From Lampropedia hyalina DSM 16112 (lineage in GTDB: Bacteria > Pseudomonadota > Gammaproteobacteria > Burkholderiales > Burkholderiaceae_C): a DNA stretch of 64,000 bases. Of the stretch, positions 49,175 through 58,783 are shown piece by piece. Below the pieces are notes generated by a model. The model saw nothing but the letters and a program-made list of their open reading frames with translations, had not been told where the DNA came from and searched no databases. Where the stretch lies: the NCBI RefSeq assembly GCF_900129055.1, contig NZ_FQUZ01000003.1:84077-148076 (forward strand), read 5' to 3'. Position numbers and translations under genes: made by a program. Position 1 is the stretch's first letter; each line of letters begins with the position of its first letter.

Positions 49175-49438
49175 ATGGCTGCGGGAGGCTGCATGGGGTT
49201 TCCGGCTGACGAACGTGCGCAACTGCTGCGCATCAAGGGGGTGGGCGAAGGCGTGGTTTTGCGTCTGGAGCAACTGGGTTTCACCTCGCTGCATTCCCTG
49301 CGCGAGGCCGATGCGCGCGAGGTGGTGCTGCGCATTGCCGAGCACACCTGTTCCACTTGCTGGAAGAACAGTCCCAAGGCACGGGCGGCCATCGAGGACA
49401 TCATTGCACTGGCCCAGGCCCATTCCGCGTCGTCCTAG
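49175..49438 (+). CDS. Helix-hairpin-helix domain protein (Cdd1-like)
   Basis: An 87-residue protein with a helix-hairpin-helix motif (QLLRIKGVGEGVVLRLEQLGFTSLHSLREADAREV) and a conserved CSTCWKNSPKARAAIEDIIALA segment, resembling small DNA-binding-like proteins often annotated as pathogenicity locus/Cdd1 or mitomycin-resistance related. The role is unknown. It starts directly after the DUF4870 stop, so translation is probably coupled. Confidence 0.75.
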   Translation: MAAGGCMGFPADERAQLLRIKGVGEGVVLRLEQLGFTSLHSLREADAREVVLRIAEHTCSTCWKNSPKARAAIEDIIALAQAHSASS

Positions 49439-49543
49439 TCGGCTGTTGGAGTGTGGGCGGGGACTGTCGTGGCACACTGCGTACAATTCCGGCTTTTGCA
49501 TGGGCTGCATGGCCCTGCGCCTGTTCTGCCCTCGGATTCATCC

Positions 49544-52288
49544 ATGACTGCCACTGCCCAACCTGCTCCCCTGCGCCTTGCCGGCCTGGAGCCTCTGACC
49601 ATTGACGACAACACGCTGTTCGTGAACATTGGCGAGCGCACCAACGTCACGGGTTCCAAGGCGTTTGCCCGCATGATTCTCAATGGCCAGTACGAGGAGG
49701 CCCTGGCCGTGGCACGCCAGCAGGTGGAGAACGGCGCGCAGATCATCGACGTGAACATGGACGAGGCCATGCTGGATTCCAAGGCGGCGATGGTGCGCTT
49801 TCTGAACCTGATTGCCTCCGAGCCGGACATTGCGCGGGTTCCCATCATGGTGGATTCGTCCAAGTGGGAGGTGATCGAGGCCGGGTTGCGCTGCGTGCAG
49901 GGCAAGGGCGTGGTCAATTCCATCTCCATGAAGGAAGGGGTGGACAAGTTCAAGCACGAGGCGCGGCTCATCAAGCGGTATGGCGCGGCGGTGGTGGTGA
50001 TGGCCTTCGACGAGAAAGGCCAGGCCGACACCTATGCCCGCAAGGTGGAAATCTGCGAACGCGCTTACCGGATTCTGGTCGATGAAGTCGGTTTCCCGCC
50101 CGAGGACATCATCTTCGACCCGAACATCTTTGCCGTGGCCACCGGCATCGAGGAGCACAACAATTACGCGGTGGAATTCATCGAGGCCACGCGCTGGATC
50201 AAACAGAACCTGCCGGGGGCGAAGGTCTCCGGCGGCGTATCCAATGTGTCGTTCAGCTTCCGGGGCAACGATCCGGTGCGCGAGGCCATTCACACCGTGT
50301 TTCTCTACCACGCCATCAAGGCGGGCATGGACATGGGCATCGTCAATGCGGGCATGGTCGGGGTCTATGACGATCTGGATGCCGAGTTGCGCGAGCGCGT
50401 GGAAGACGTGATTCTGAACCGCCGCGAGGATGCGGGGGAACGCTTGGTCGAGATTGCCGAAAATGCCAAAGGCAAGGCCAAGGACGACAGCAAGAAATAC
50501 GAATGGCGCGGCACCCTGGAAAACCCTGTGTCCGTGGAAAAACGCCTCGCACACGCGCTGGTGCAGGGCATTACCGAATTCATCACCCAGGACACCGAGG
50601 AGGTGTACCAGAAGATCATCGCCAAGGGGGGCCGCCCGCTGCACGTCATCGAAGGGCCGCTGATGGACGGCATGAACATCGTGGGCGATCTGTTCGGTGC
50701 GGGCAAGATGTTCCTGCCGCAGGTCGTCAAGTCTGCCCGTGTCATGAAGCAGGCCGTGGCGCATCTGGTGCCCTACATCGAGGAGGAAAAACGCCTGCTC
50801 AAGGAATCGGGCGCGGATGTGCGCAGCAATGGCAAGATCATCATGGCCACCGTCAAGGGCGATGTACACGACATCGGCAAGAACATTGTCTCCGTGGTGC
50901 TGGAGTGCAACAACTTCGAGGTGGTGAACATGGGCGTGATGGTGCCCTGCCATGAGATCCTTGCCAAGGCCAAGGAGGAGGGCGCGGATATCGTCGGCCT
51001 CTCTGGCCTCATCACCCCCAGCCTGGAAGAAATGCAGTATGTGGCGGGCGAGATGCAGAAGGATGGCTGGTTCCGCGAGCGCGGCATTCCGTTGCTCATC
51101 GGCGGAGCCACCACCAGCCGCATCCACACCGCCGTGAAAATCGCTCCCAACTACGAAGGCCCGGTCGTCTATGTGCCCGATGCCTCGCGCAGTGTGGGCG
51201 TGGCGCAGAACCTGCTGGGCGATGGTGCGCGCAAGTTCATCGACGACACGCTGGCCGACTACGAAAAGGTGCGCCAGCAACACGCCCGCAAGAAGCCCGT
51301 GGAACTGTGGCCGATTGCCAAGGCACGCGCCAACAAGACCCCCATCGACTGGGCCAGCTACCGCCCCACCGTTCCGCGCGCGCTGGGTCGTCGTGTGATC
51401 GAGAACCTCGACCTGCACGAACTGGAACGCTTCATCGACTGGGGGCCGTTCTTCCAGACCTGGGACCTGGCCGGGCCTTATCCGGCCATCCTCACCGATG
51501 AAATCGTCGGCGAGGAAGCCCAGCGGGTCTTTGCCGACGGCAAGGCCATGCTGCGCCAGATCATCGAAGGCCGCTGGCTCAAGGCCAGTGGTGTGGTCGG
51601 CCTCTACCCGGCCCACAGCGTGAACGACGACGACATCGAAATCTACGCCGATGAAAAGCGCGACACACCGTTGATGACCTGGTACGGCCTGCGCCAGCAA
51701 ACCCCCAAGCAGGCCATCGATGGCGTGACGCGCCCCAGCCGCTGCCTGGCCGATTTTGTCGCTCCCAAGGGTTCTGGCGTGCGGGACTATGTCGGGCTGT
51801 TTGCCGTCACCGCCGGGCTGGACGTGGAGAAAAAGGAAAAGGAATTCGAGCGTTCCCTCGATGACTATTCCGGCATCATGTTCAAGGCCCTGGCCGACCG
51901 CCTGGCCGAAGCATTTGCCGAATACCTGCACTGGCGCGTGCGCACCGACCTGTGGGGCTACGCGCCGAAGGAATCGCTCAGCAACGAGGAGCTGATTGCC
52001 GAAAAGTACCAGGGTATCCGTCCTGCTCCCGGCTACCCGGCCTGCCCGGATCACACCTCCAAAACCGCACTGTTCGAGGTGCTCCATGCCGGAGAAATCG
52101 GCATGAGCCTGACCGAAAGCCTGGCCATGTGGCCGGCCTCCAGCGTCAGTGGCTTCCAGATCGCCCACCCGGAAAGCGATTACTTCACGTTGGGCAAGAT
52201 TGGCGAAGACCAGTTGCAGGATATGGCCGCCCGCCGCCAGATGGATGTCGAGGCCCTGCGCCGCTATCTGTTACCGGTGCTGGGGTGA
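49544..52288 (+). CDS. metH: Cobalamin-dependent methionine synthase lacking the homocysteine-binding domain
   Basis: A 914-residue protein beginning with the methyltetrahydrofolate (pterin-binding) domain ([17 protein letters not shown]), then the cobalamin cap and binding domain with D440-V-H442-D-I-G445, where H442 is the cobalt ligand, and a C-terminal AdoMet activation domain (R826[14 protein letters not shown]). Full-length MetH is about 1,230 residues; the ~330-residue N-terminal homocysteine methyltransferase module is missing, and the upstream neighbour is an unrelated small gene. In several Burkholderiales that module is a separate gene; it must lie elsewhere in this genome for the enzyme to function. 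The ATG at 49544 is at the start of homology. Confidence 0.94.
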   Translation: MTATAQPAPLRLAGLEPLTIDDNTLFVNIGERTNVTGSKAFARMILNGQYEEALAVARQQVENGAQIIDVNMDEAMLDSKAAMVRFLNLIASEPDIARVPIMVDSSKWEVIEAGLRCVQGKGVVNSISMKEGVDKFKHEARLIKRYGAAVVVMAFDEKGQADTYARKVEICERAYRILVDEVGFPPEDIIFDPNIFAVATGIEEHNNYAVEFIEATRWIKQNLPGAKVSGGVSNVSFSFRGNDPVREAIHTVFLYHAIKAGMDMGIVNAGMVGVYDDLDAELRERVEDVILNRREDAGERLVEIAENAKGKAKDDSKKYEWRGTLENPVSVEKRLAHALVQGITEFITQDTEEVYQKIIAKGGRPLHVIEGPLMDGMNIVGDLFGAGKMFLPQVVKSARVMKQAVAHLVPYIEEEKRLLKESGADVRSNGKIIMATVKGDVHDIGKNIVSVVLECNNFEVVNMGVMVPCHEILAKAKEEGADIVGLSGLITPSLEEMQYVAGEMQKDGWFRERGIPLLIGGATTSRIHTAVKIAPNYEGPVVYVPDASRSVGVAQNLLGDGARKFIDDTLADYEKVRQQHARKKPVELWPIAKARANKTPIDWASYRPTVPRALGRRVIENLDLHELERFIDWGPFFQTWDLAGPYPAILTDEIVGEEAQRVFADGKAMLRQIIEGRWLKASGVVGLYPAHSVNDDDIEIYADEKRDTPLMTWYGLRQQTPKQAIDGVTRPSRCLADFVAPKGSGVRDYVGLFAVTAGLDVEKKEKEFERSLDDYSGIMFKALADRLAEAFAEYLHWRVRTDLWGYAPKESLSNEELIAEKYQGIRPAPGYPACPDHTSKTALFEVLHAGEIGMSLTESLAMWPASSVSGFQIAHPESDYFTLGKIGEDQLQDMAARRQMDVEALRRYLLPVLG

Positions 52289-52307
52289 ATCTGATGGATG
52301 ACACGCC

Positions 52308-52395
52308 CTAGGGAAGGTCTGCAAAACCCTTGCGGTAAGCACGCGCCCAGTGGCGGGATGCGGGCGGCGCAATGGGTTTTGCAGACCTTCCCTAG
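52308..52395. repeat. Inverted-repeat element C (88 bp), internally deleted copy of B
   Basis: The 22-bp arms (52308-52329 and 52374-52395) are perfect complements and identical to those of element B. Read on the minus strand, the sequence after the first arm follows element B through GCATCCCGCCACTGGGCG, then jumps to CTTACCGCAAGG at the other end, so the core palindrome and about 80 bp are missing. It lies between convergent metH and the esterase gene, and its right CTAG supplies the esterase TAG stop. Confidence 0.9.
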
Positions 52396-53441
52396 CCAAT
52401 GCCTTGAGGCTCGATGCGTTGCAAGGCCGCAGGTGTTGTACCGAGTAGCAGAGACAGTCCATCCTTGATGGCGGGGGCCAGCATGGAAGGGTGTGATTCA
52501 TGGGCGAAGTGTTGATAAAACACTTCCAGACCTTCAATCCGAGCCAGTTCAAGGGCGTTGTTCAGGATTTCCATGCGGCGGGAATCATGGGGTGTGGCAG
52601 CGATTCTTTCCGGCTGCTTGGTGCCACGGCCGCTTTCCGAGGAGCGTTGCAAGAGCAGTTTGGCAGGGTTCTGGAAGCGATTTCCCGCAGCATGTACCCC
52701 GGCCAGAAAAGCGGTGTGTTCCTGATGGATGGATTGGCCATTCCACCAGGTCGATGGGTCAGCCGCCATCCATATCTGAAACAGATGGGGTCGGGTGTAG
52801 AGTGCGTGAAGGGTCAGCAGACCGCCCAGCGAATGGCCAAACAAGGCCTGGCGTTGCGGGTGGATGGCAAGACGCTGCCCGATGGCCGGACGCAGATCGT
52901 GTTCGATGAAGTCCAGAAACGCATCCTGCCCGCCCGTTCGGGTGTCCTTGCGGCCGCGCAGGTGCTCCTCTGCCGTTGGGGGTGTGAAGTCGTAGAAGCG
53001 GCGTTGCACGTCGAAGCGTACATGGGCGGGATAGCCTATGCCAACCAGCACCAGTTGGCGGGCCGATGGAAGGTGGGTTTGCAGGCTTTGCAGAGCGTGC
53101 CATGCCAACGGAAAGCTGGCATTGCCATCCAGCAGGTAAACAATCGAATATCCCTGCGTGCGGGAGGCATCCACGGGCCTTGCCAGATGGATGCGCCAAG
53201 GCTCTCCGGGATGCCGCGAACTCTCCAGCAGAAAGCTGCTGACCCGTTCATGCTGTATCTGTTCAGGCGGCAACTGTGCCTGCTGATGCGGTCGTGTGAT
53301 CGGGGTGCCTGTGACCGATGCCGGTGGTACTGGCTCAGCGGCACCGATCGTGGGAGCCAGGGCCGTGCCTGCCAGTGCAGCCATGCCCAGCAGGCACCGG
53401 CGGCGTTTGTCATTCGGATGGAGTGGAGGAGGGATGCCCAT
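52392..53441 (-). CDS. Exported alpha/beta-hydrolase, siderophore esterase-like (first of pair)
   Basis: A 349-residue esterase of the IroE/Fes-related (YqiA/BesA) type. A Tat-like signal (NDKRRRCLLGMAALAGTALA) suggests export. Key motifs: YSIVYLLDGNASFPLAWHAL, nucleophile elbow LFGHSLGGLLTLHALY, ADPSTWWN, and HESHPSMLAPAIKDGL with the likely catalytic histidine. Such enzymes hydrolyse ferric triscatecholate esters, releasing iron. It begins 4 bp after its paralogue, in the order receptor-esterase-esterase. The ATG at 53441 was chosen; the frame to 53543 overlaps the neighbour without homology. The stop lies in repeat C. Confidence 0.83.
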   Translation of the reverse strand: MGIPPPLHPNDKRRRCLLGMAALAGTALAPTIGAAEPVPPASVTGTPITRPHQQAQLPPEQIQHERVSSFLLESSRHPGEPWRIHLARPVDASRTQGYSIVYLLDGNASFPLAWHALQSLQTHLPSARQLVLVGIGYPAHVRFDVQRRFYDFTPPTAEEHLRGRKDTRTGGQDAFLDFIEHDLRPAIGQRLAIHPQRQALFGHSLGGLLTLHALYTRPHLFQIWMAADPSTWWNGQSIHQEHTAFLAGVHAAGNRFQNPAKLLLQRSSESGRGTKQPERIAATPHDSRRMEILNNALELARIEGLEVFYQHFAHESHPSMLAPAIKDGLSLLLGTTPAALQRIEPQGIG

Positions 53442-53445
53442 GTTC

Positions 53446-54420
53446 TTACAGTCTGCGCGCACCTGATGGCAATTGGCCGAGTGCGAACAATACGGCATCT
53501 TTCGCGGCAGGGCCGAACATGGCTCCATGCGAGGCTTCTTCAATCTGTCGGTGCCACATCTGCAAATTCCCTATGTGGGCAAGTTCGGCACTGGGTGTTG
53601 AAGGGGTGGTATCTCCATTCCTGGGAGGGCCGGAATGGGCCACCAGCAATCGAATGGGGCTGGTCAGCCGGCCTCCTGCTGCGCGAACTCCCGCTATGAA
53701 CGCTGCCTGCTCCTGCAATGCAGAAGCTCCGTTCCACCATAGGGAAGGATCGCCTGCTACATAGTTCTGAAACAGGGCAGGGCGATTGAACAGCGTGTGC
53801 AAGGTAAAAAGTCCCCCCAGCGAATGGCCAAACAGGCTCTGCCTGCGAGGGTCGGTGCGAAGCCGTGTGGCCACGGCTTCGCGCAGTGGCTGTGTCAGAA
53901 ATTCCAGGAATACCTGCCTGCCTCCAGTGACCAGTTCCACTCCACGGGCACGTCGGAATTCCTCTGCTGTATATGGTGTGAAGTCCCGGTAGCGTCCGGG
54001 GGTGTCGATGCGCAGCCCGGACGGGTAGCCAACGCCCACCAAAACCAGAGCGTCCAGGGCATCGGCCAGTTCGGGACGTTCGACATGCAGGGCAGACAAT
54101 GCGTGCCAGGCGGCTGGAAAGCTGGCATTGCCATCCAGCAGGTACAGCACCGGATACCCTGCCGCCGGTTCTTTGCCGCGCGGCCGTGCCAGATGGATGA
54201 GCCATGGTTCGTGGCCGTCGGCAGAGCCGCCCAGCTTGAATGACTCAACCCGTTCGTGCTCAATGATCTCGGCGGGCATTTGATTGGCGCGGCGTGGCTG
54301 TGCCTGGGATGATCGGGTGGGTTCTGCGGGGGCCGCTTGTGCCCGTACCGTCGATGACCATGCGAGGGCCGACAGCCCCAGCAATGCGATGCGCCGTTTG
54401 GAGAGGTCCAGATGCGTCAT
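53446..54420 (-). CDS. Exported alpha/beta-hydrolase, siderophore esterase-like (second of pair)
   Basis: A 324-residue paralogue of the adjacent esterase with the same order of motifs: Tat-like signal (DLSKRRIALLGLSALAWSS), YPVLYLLDGNASFPAAWHAL, LFGHSLGGLFTLHTLF, GDPSLWWNG, and EEASHGAMFGPAAKDAV near the C terminus with the likely catalytic histidine. The pair probably arose by tandem duplication. It starts 4 bp after the TonB-dependent receptor stop, so it is surely in that operon. Confidence 0.83.
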   Translation of the reverse strand: MTHLDLSKRRIALLGLSALAWSSTVRAQAAPAEPTRSSQAQPRRANQMPAEIIEHERVESFKLGGSADGHEPWLIHLARPRGKEPAAGYPVLYLLDGNASFPAAWHALSALHVERPELADALDALVLVGVGYPSGLRIDTPGRYRDFTPYTAEEFRRARGVELVTGGRQVFLEFLTQPLREAVATRLRTDPRRQSLFGHSLGGLFTLHTLFNRPALFQNYVAGDPSLWWNGASALQEQAAFIAGVRAAGGRLTSPIRLLVAHSGPPRNGDTTPSTPSAELAHIGNLQMWHRQIEEASHGAMFGPAAKDAVLFALGQLPSGARRL

Positions 54421-54424
54421 GTTC

Positions 54425-56947
54425 TTACCAATCGTAGGTCAGGCTGGCGGAAACCACGCGGTTGGGGTGGTAGTAGCAAAAGCCTGTGGGGCCGTTGCAG
54501 GTGACGTAGTCTTTATCCAGCAGGTTGTTGATGTTCATGCTCAGGTGCAGGCCGCGCAGTCTTTCATCCAGCTTTTGCAGGTCATAGCGGAGTGAGGCAT
54601 CCACCAGGGTGCGTGCAGAATTCTTCACGGTATTGGCATCGTTGCCATAGGATGAGCCGGTGTAACGCACTCCCATGCCAAGGTTGAGTCCCGGTGCCAT
54701 GCGGTAGTTGAAACGGGCCGATGCCATGTGGCGTGGTGAGCGTGCCATTCGGTTTCCCTTGTTGGTGCTGTTGAGTTCAGTGATCTTGGCATCGATGTAG
54801 GTATAGGAGCCATTGATGCTCAGGGCCTGGGTCAGGGTGTAGATGCCCTCCAGTTCCAGGCCGCGTACCTGGTTTTCGCCGGACTGTACCTGGCAGGTTC
54901 GGCCATCACAGAGGTGTGTCGGATCGGGGTCGGTGGTGAGAATATTGCTCTGTGTGATTTCGTACAGGGCTGCCGTGACCAGATTGCGGCTGCTCGTCGG
55001 CTGGTATTTGATGCCGACTTCTATCTGCTCTCCCTCGATGGGGTCGAACGGGTTGCCGTAGTAGTCCTGCCCGCTGCTGGCAGGCACGAACGAGGTCGAG
55101 TAGCTGGCATACGGAGCCAGTCCATTGGCGAAAAGGTAATTGACACCGAGGCGACCGGTGCTGGCTTCAGCCGATGTGTCGGTGCGTGTGTCGCGGGCCA
55201 GCTGTATCACCTTGGTCTTGGCCATGTCGTGACGCAGGCCTGCCGTGACTGTCCAGTTGTTCCAGAAAATCTGGTCTTGCAGATAAATGCCTTGCTGGAT
55301 GCGGCTGTCTTCCCTGTTGGGCGTGCGTTCGCCAATGGTGACGGGTGTGGCTCCATAGACTGGCGCGAACAGATCCAGCGGCCCCACCGTGCCTGCCGCC
55401 GTGGAGAGATCCACATCGGTCCAGTGGTAGTCGAACCCGGCCAGCAGCATGTGGGTGACTGGGCCGGCATCCCATGCGTACAGCAGGTTGGTGTCTGCGC
55501 TGAAGCCCTTGCCGTGGTTTTCGTTGGATTCTGCGGTGCCTGTCAGGGTGTGTCCATCGGAGGCCAGGGTGCGACGCTCCACGTTGTCGTAGATCATATC
55601 GACTTCGATATAGCGCACGTTCTGGCGCAGCTTGGCAGATTCACCGATGAACTGCTCCAGCGAATAGCCGATGGCAGTCTGGTTGCGGTCGTAGCGGTTG
55701 AAGCCCGGCTCCCCCTGAAAGAAGGTGCGTGAGACGGTGCCATGGGGCGATTCCAGGATGGTGCCCATTGCCGGCAAACGCTCTGCGGTGTTGCCGCCGC
55801 GATCTTGCTGGTAGTTGCCCAGCAGGGTAAGGGACGTGCGTGTGGATGGTTGCCAGGTCAGTGTGGGGTTGAAGAAAAACCGGTTCAGCTCCACATGATC
55901 GACCTGTGTGCCGGTATGCGAGGCAGAACTCACCAGCCGATACAGCCATTGATTCTCGGCATCCAGTGGGCCGCCCATGTCAAGATTGGCACGGATCAAT
56001 CCATCGGTGTCCGTTTGCAGCCCCATCTGCCGCTGCTGCTTCTGCGGAGGGCGTTTGCTGCGGATATTGATGAGGCCGCCGGGTGCCACCTGACCATATA
56101 GCCCGGAGGAGGGGCCTTTCAACACTTCCACCTGTTCCAGCCCATAGCTGTCAAAGCGGGTTGAAAGGGCACCGCCGCCACTGCTGCTGCCGGGTGGTCG
56201 CAAGCCGTCCACATACATGTAGTTGCCAAATCCGCCGGTGCGGTAGCCCCGTACCCAGATTTCTTCCACCCGGCTGTCCTTGCCATAGGTGCCGGTATCC
56301 ACCCCCGCGAGGTATCCCACGGCATCCTGAACATTCTGTGCGCCCATCTCGTCCATTTGCTTGCGGGTCACCACGGAGACTGACTGGGGGATTTCGACAA
56401 TCGCTGTTTCTGTCTTGTTGGCACCGTAGCTTTGCGTGGCCACGGAAGCGGCATTGCCACTGCCGCCCAGACCTTCGGCACGGATTTCAACCGTCTCCAG
56501 CGATTGCACGTTTTCTGTGGGGCTGGATGCCGGGGCTATTTTCCGCAGGGAATAACCACCGTTGCCACGGGCCACGACCTCCAGGCCACTTCCTGCCAAC
56601 AGATGGGCCAGTCCTGCACGAATGGTGTGGCGACCCTCCAGGGCCGGGGCTTTCAGTCCCTGTGTGAGTGCCGGATCGAATGAAAGCAAAAGCCCCGATT
56701 GGGTGGCGAATGTCGCCAGAGCGGTTCCCAGCGAGTCTGTGGCGATTGCATAGCTGCGCAGATTGCCATCATCCAGTGTGGCTCTGGTGGATGCGCTGGG
56801 GCGGTCGGCCTGTGCATACGCCAGGTTGCCGCCAGGCAGTATGCCAGTGCCGGAACCGACTGCCAGACCCAGCAACAAGCATTGCATCGCGGATGGCACA
56901 GGGGATGTCTTGGCTGGCCGGTGTGGAGGGTAGGGGGTGTGCGCCAT
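54425..56947 (-). CDS. TonB-dependent siderophore receptor with STN domain (FecA-type transducer)
   Basis: An 840-residue outer-membrane receptor: signal peptide ending AYAQA (residue 47), STN domain about 64-125 (SYAIATDSLGTALATFATQSGLLLSFDP), plug (EIPQSVSVVTRKQMDEMGAQNVQDAVGYLAGV), YVDGLRPPG, KGPSSGLYGQVAPGGLINIRSKRP, and barrel ending LTYDW. FecI and FecR lie directly upstream on the same strand, so ligand binding is expected to signal through STN to FecR. The ATG at 56947 follows AAGGA; a longer frame reaches 57052. The ligand is unknown, but the two following esterases favour a catecholate ester siderophore. Confidence 0.9.
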   Translation of the reverse strand: MAHTPYPPHRPAKTSPVPSAMQCLLLGLAVGSGTGILPGGNLAYAQADRPSASTRATLDDGNLRSYAIATDSLGTALATFATQSGLLLSFDPALTQGLKAPALEGRHTIRAGLAHLLAGSGLEVVARGNGGYSLRKIAPASSPTENVQSLETVEIRAEGLGGSGNAASVATQSYGANKTETAIVEIPQSVSVVTRKQMDEMGAQNVQDAVGYLAGVDTGTYGKDSRVEEIWVRGYRTGGFGNYMYVDGLRPPGSSSGGGALSTRFDSYGLEQVEVLKGPSSGLYGQVAPGGLINIRSKRPPQKQQRQMGLQTDTDGLIRANLDMGGPLDAENQWLYRLVSSASHTGTQVDHVELNRFFFNPTLTWQPSTRTSLTLLGNYQQDRGGNTAERLPAMGTILESPHGTVSRTFFQGEPGFNRYDRNQTAIGYSLEQFIGESAKLRQNVRYIEVDMIYDNVERRTLASDGHTLTGTAESNENHGKGFSADTNLLYAWDAGPVTHMLLAGFDYHWTDVDLSTAAGTVGPLDLFAPVYGATPVTIGERTPNREDSRIQQGIYLQDQIFWNNWTVTAGLRHDMAKTKVIQLARDTRTDTSAEASTGRLGVNYLFANGLAPYASYSTSFVPASSGQDYYGNPFDPIEGEQIEVGIKYQPTSSRNLVTAALYEITQSNILTTDPDPTHLCDGRTCQVQSGENQVRGLELEGIYTLTQALSINGSYTYIDAKITELNSTNKGNRMARSPRHMASARFNYRMAPGLNLGMGVRYTGSSYGNDANTVKNSARTLVDASLRYDLQKLDERLRGLHLSMNINNLLDKDYVTCNGPTGFCYYHPNRVVSASLTYDW

Positions 56948-57129
56948 GGGGCATGTCCTTTCTGTTTCGATCAAAGCCATGGACTGCGCAATGCCGCTCA
57001 CCTGCCCGATTGGCAGGTTCAGTGCTGGTCGGGCATCCAGCGCAGTCTTCATACCCGTTGCCGCACGAGACCTGAAAAGGTATATGCTTTCTGCGATTTT
57101 TTACCTATGGTTGCAAACAACCCAGCAGG

Positions 57130-58095
57130 CTAACGCTCAATCCATACCTTTTGGGAATCCGTGCGGATGCGCAGGCGGTGAATGTGCGCCAGCATGCGCA
57201 GGGCCTGTGGAAGATCGTTGGTCGGAAAGGCCCCTGACACACGCAGGTGTTGTGCCGATGCGTGAATCTCAATGGTCTGGTGGCTGTAGCGTGCCAGTTC
57301 GGCTGCCCACTGTGGCAGTGGCATTTCATCTGCCATCAATAAACCATTGCGCCATGCCGTCGCCGCATCGCTGGTGGGTGATGTGGTTTCTATGGCGCGG
57401 CTGGTGAAGCGTACTTTCTGCCCCGCCCCGATGGTGCGATAGCCGGATGCCTCTGTATCGCTGGGGCGTATCTGTACCGCTCCTTCATAAACTCCCAGCA
57501 GCGTGTCATGGAGGGTTTGGCGTACGCTGAAACGGGTGCCCAATGCCTCCAGCACTCCCTGCTGCGTCTGTATCAGGAATGGTCGGACGGGATTGTGGGT
57601 GTCGGCTTGTGTGGCGACATGAATTTCCCCCTGCCGCAGACGCAGCAGGCGTTCGGTGCGGCTGTAGTACACGTCGAGCGCCGTGTCGGTGTTCAGATCG
57701 ACGCGGCTGCCGTCTGCCAGTGCAACTTCAGCGCGCTCGCCGATGGCGGTGACGTAGTCTGACGCAAGCCATTCATACCATGGTTTATGTCGCCAAAGCA
57801 GCCAGCCCAATGGAGCGAGTGCCAGCACCGAGGCCATGCTGCGCACAATGGTGCGGCGGCTTTGCTTCAGGTGCGAACTCTCGCGCTCCAGTGTGGCATG
57901 TGCCAGCGCGGGTGGCAGGCCACCCATTTTGAACAGGAGCCGCTCCGCCCGCTTCCAGGCGCGCAGGTGTTCCTGGCTTTGGTTGCGCCATTGCTCGAAC
58001 TGGAGTTGTTGGGCCTGGGTCAAGGATCCTTCCTGTATCTGGGTCATCCATTGCGCGGCTTCCTCAAGAATGCGGTGATCTATGCTGTGGCTCAT
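57130..58095 (-). CDS. fecR: FecR family transmembrane anti-sigma regulator
   Basis: A 321-residue protein. The cytoplasmic N terminus (HRILEEAAQWMTQIQEGSLTQAQQLQFEQWRNQSQEHLRAWKRAERL, DUF4880) precedes a single membrane segment (about residues 85-103, MASVLALAPLGWLLWRH), and the periplasmic FecR domain follows (GERAEVALADGSRVDLNTDTALDVYYSRTERLLRLRQGEIHVAT). FecR links the STN domain of the receptor to the FecI sigma factor. It follows fecI after 28 bp. Confidence 0.9.
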   Translation of the reverse strand: MSHSIDHRILEEAAQWMTQIQEGSLTQAQQLQFEQWRNQSQEHLRAWKRAERLLFKMGGLPPALAHATLERESSHLKQSRRTIVRSMASVLALAPLGWLLWRHKPWYEWLASDYVTAIGERAEVALADGSRVDLNTDTALDVYYSRTERLLRLRQGEIHVATQADTHNPVRPFLIQTQQGVLEALGTRFSVRQTLHDTLLGVYEGAVQIRPSDTEASGYRTIGAGQKVRFTSRAIETTSPTSDAATAWRNGLLMADEMPLPQWAAELARYSHQTIEIHASAQHLRVSGAFPTNDLPQALRMLAHIHRLRIRTDSQKVWIER

Positions 58096-58123
58096 GGGGA
58101 CTGTGGGGGCGGTATCGGTGCAG

Positions 58124-58690
58124 TCAATCCATGTCGTCGGGCATCAGGCTCAGACAACTCAGCCATGCCTTGTGGATGTAACTTTTGACGGTGGGCACAC
58201 TGACATCGAGTATCTGTGCAATTTCCTGCTGCTTCAGGCCATCGAGTGTGGCCATCAGAAACGCCTGCTTGACACGGGGTTTGAGGGTATCGAGCATGGT
58301 GTCGATCTCGTGAAGCGTTTCCAGGATGATGTACTGCTGTTCTGCGGAGGGGGCCAGTGGCTCGGGCAAGCTTGCCAGGGCTTCCTGCCAGGCATGCTCC
58401 AGCGAACGCCTGCGTAACCAGCTCACCAGCACACCGTGCGCCACAGTGCAAAGATACGCCCTGGGTTCACGCAGTGCCTGAAGTCGCTGATGGCTGCAAC
58501 TGTCGAGTATGCGCACAAAGGTGTCTTGGGTCAGGTCGGCAGCAAAATATTTTTCAGAACTTCTGAGCCTATACATCAGCCAGTTCTTTAACCAGGCATG
58601 GTGCTGGAGGTAGAGTGTTTCCACTTCGTCCCGATGCTCTGCGCCGTTGCGCTCCGAGAAGGGAGACGGTGATTCAGAAGGATTTGCCAT
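58124..58690 (-). CDS. fecI: FecI-type ECF sigma factor
   Basis: A 188-residue extracytoplasmic-function sigma factor with region 2 (ETLYLQHHAWLKNWLMYRLRSSEKYFAADLTQDTFVRIL) and region 4 (LPEPLAPSAEQQ..., VKQAFLMATLDGLKQQEIAQILDVSVPTVKSYIHKAWLSCL). In FecIRA systems it transcribes the receptor genes when released by FecR. The upstream 260 bp contains the rtcB remnant and no good Fur box that I can identify. Confidence 0.9.
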   Translation of the reverse strand: MANPSESPSPFSERNGAEHRDEVETLYLQHHAWLKNWLMYRLRSSEKYFAADLTQDTFVRILDSCSHQRLQALREPRAYLCTVAHGVLVSWLRRRSLEHAWQEALASLPEPLAPSAEQQYIILETLHEIDTMLDTLKPRVKQAFLMATLDGLKQQEIAQILDVSVPTVKSYIHKAWLSCLSLMPDDMD

Positions 58691-58783
58691 GTCGTTGAAT
58701 GGAAAATAAATAGGGTCGAATAATATCCTGAATGAGAACTTTTATCTGTTTTGAAGGGTTACGCGAATGCCCGCCCGATCTGC

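Noticed and set aside
49439..49543. Possible SAH or cobalamin riboswitch upstream of metH.
   Set aside because: The 105-bp gap is too short for a cobalamin riboswitch, and I could not find the conserved SAH-riboswitch core or pairing.
58691..58731. A Fur box upstream of fecI.
   Set aside because: The best alignment in this AT-rich stretch matched too few consensus positions by hand count to support a site.
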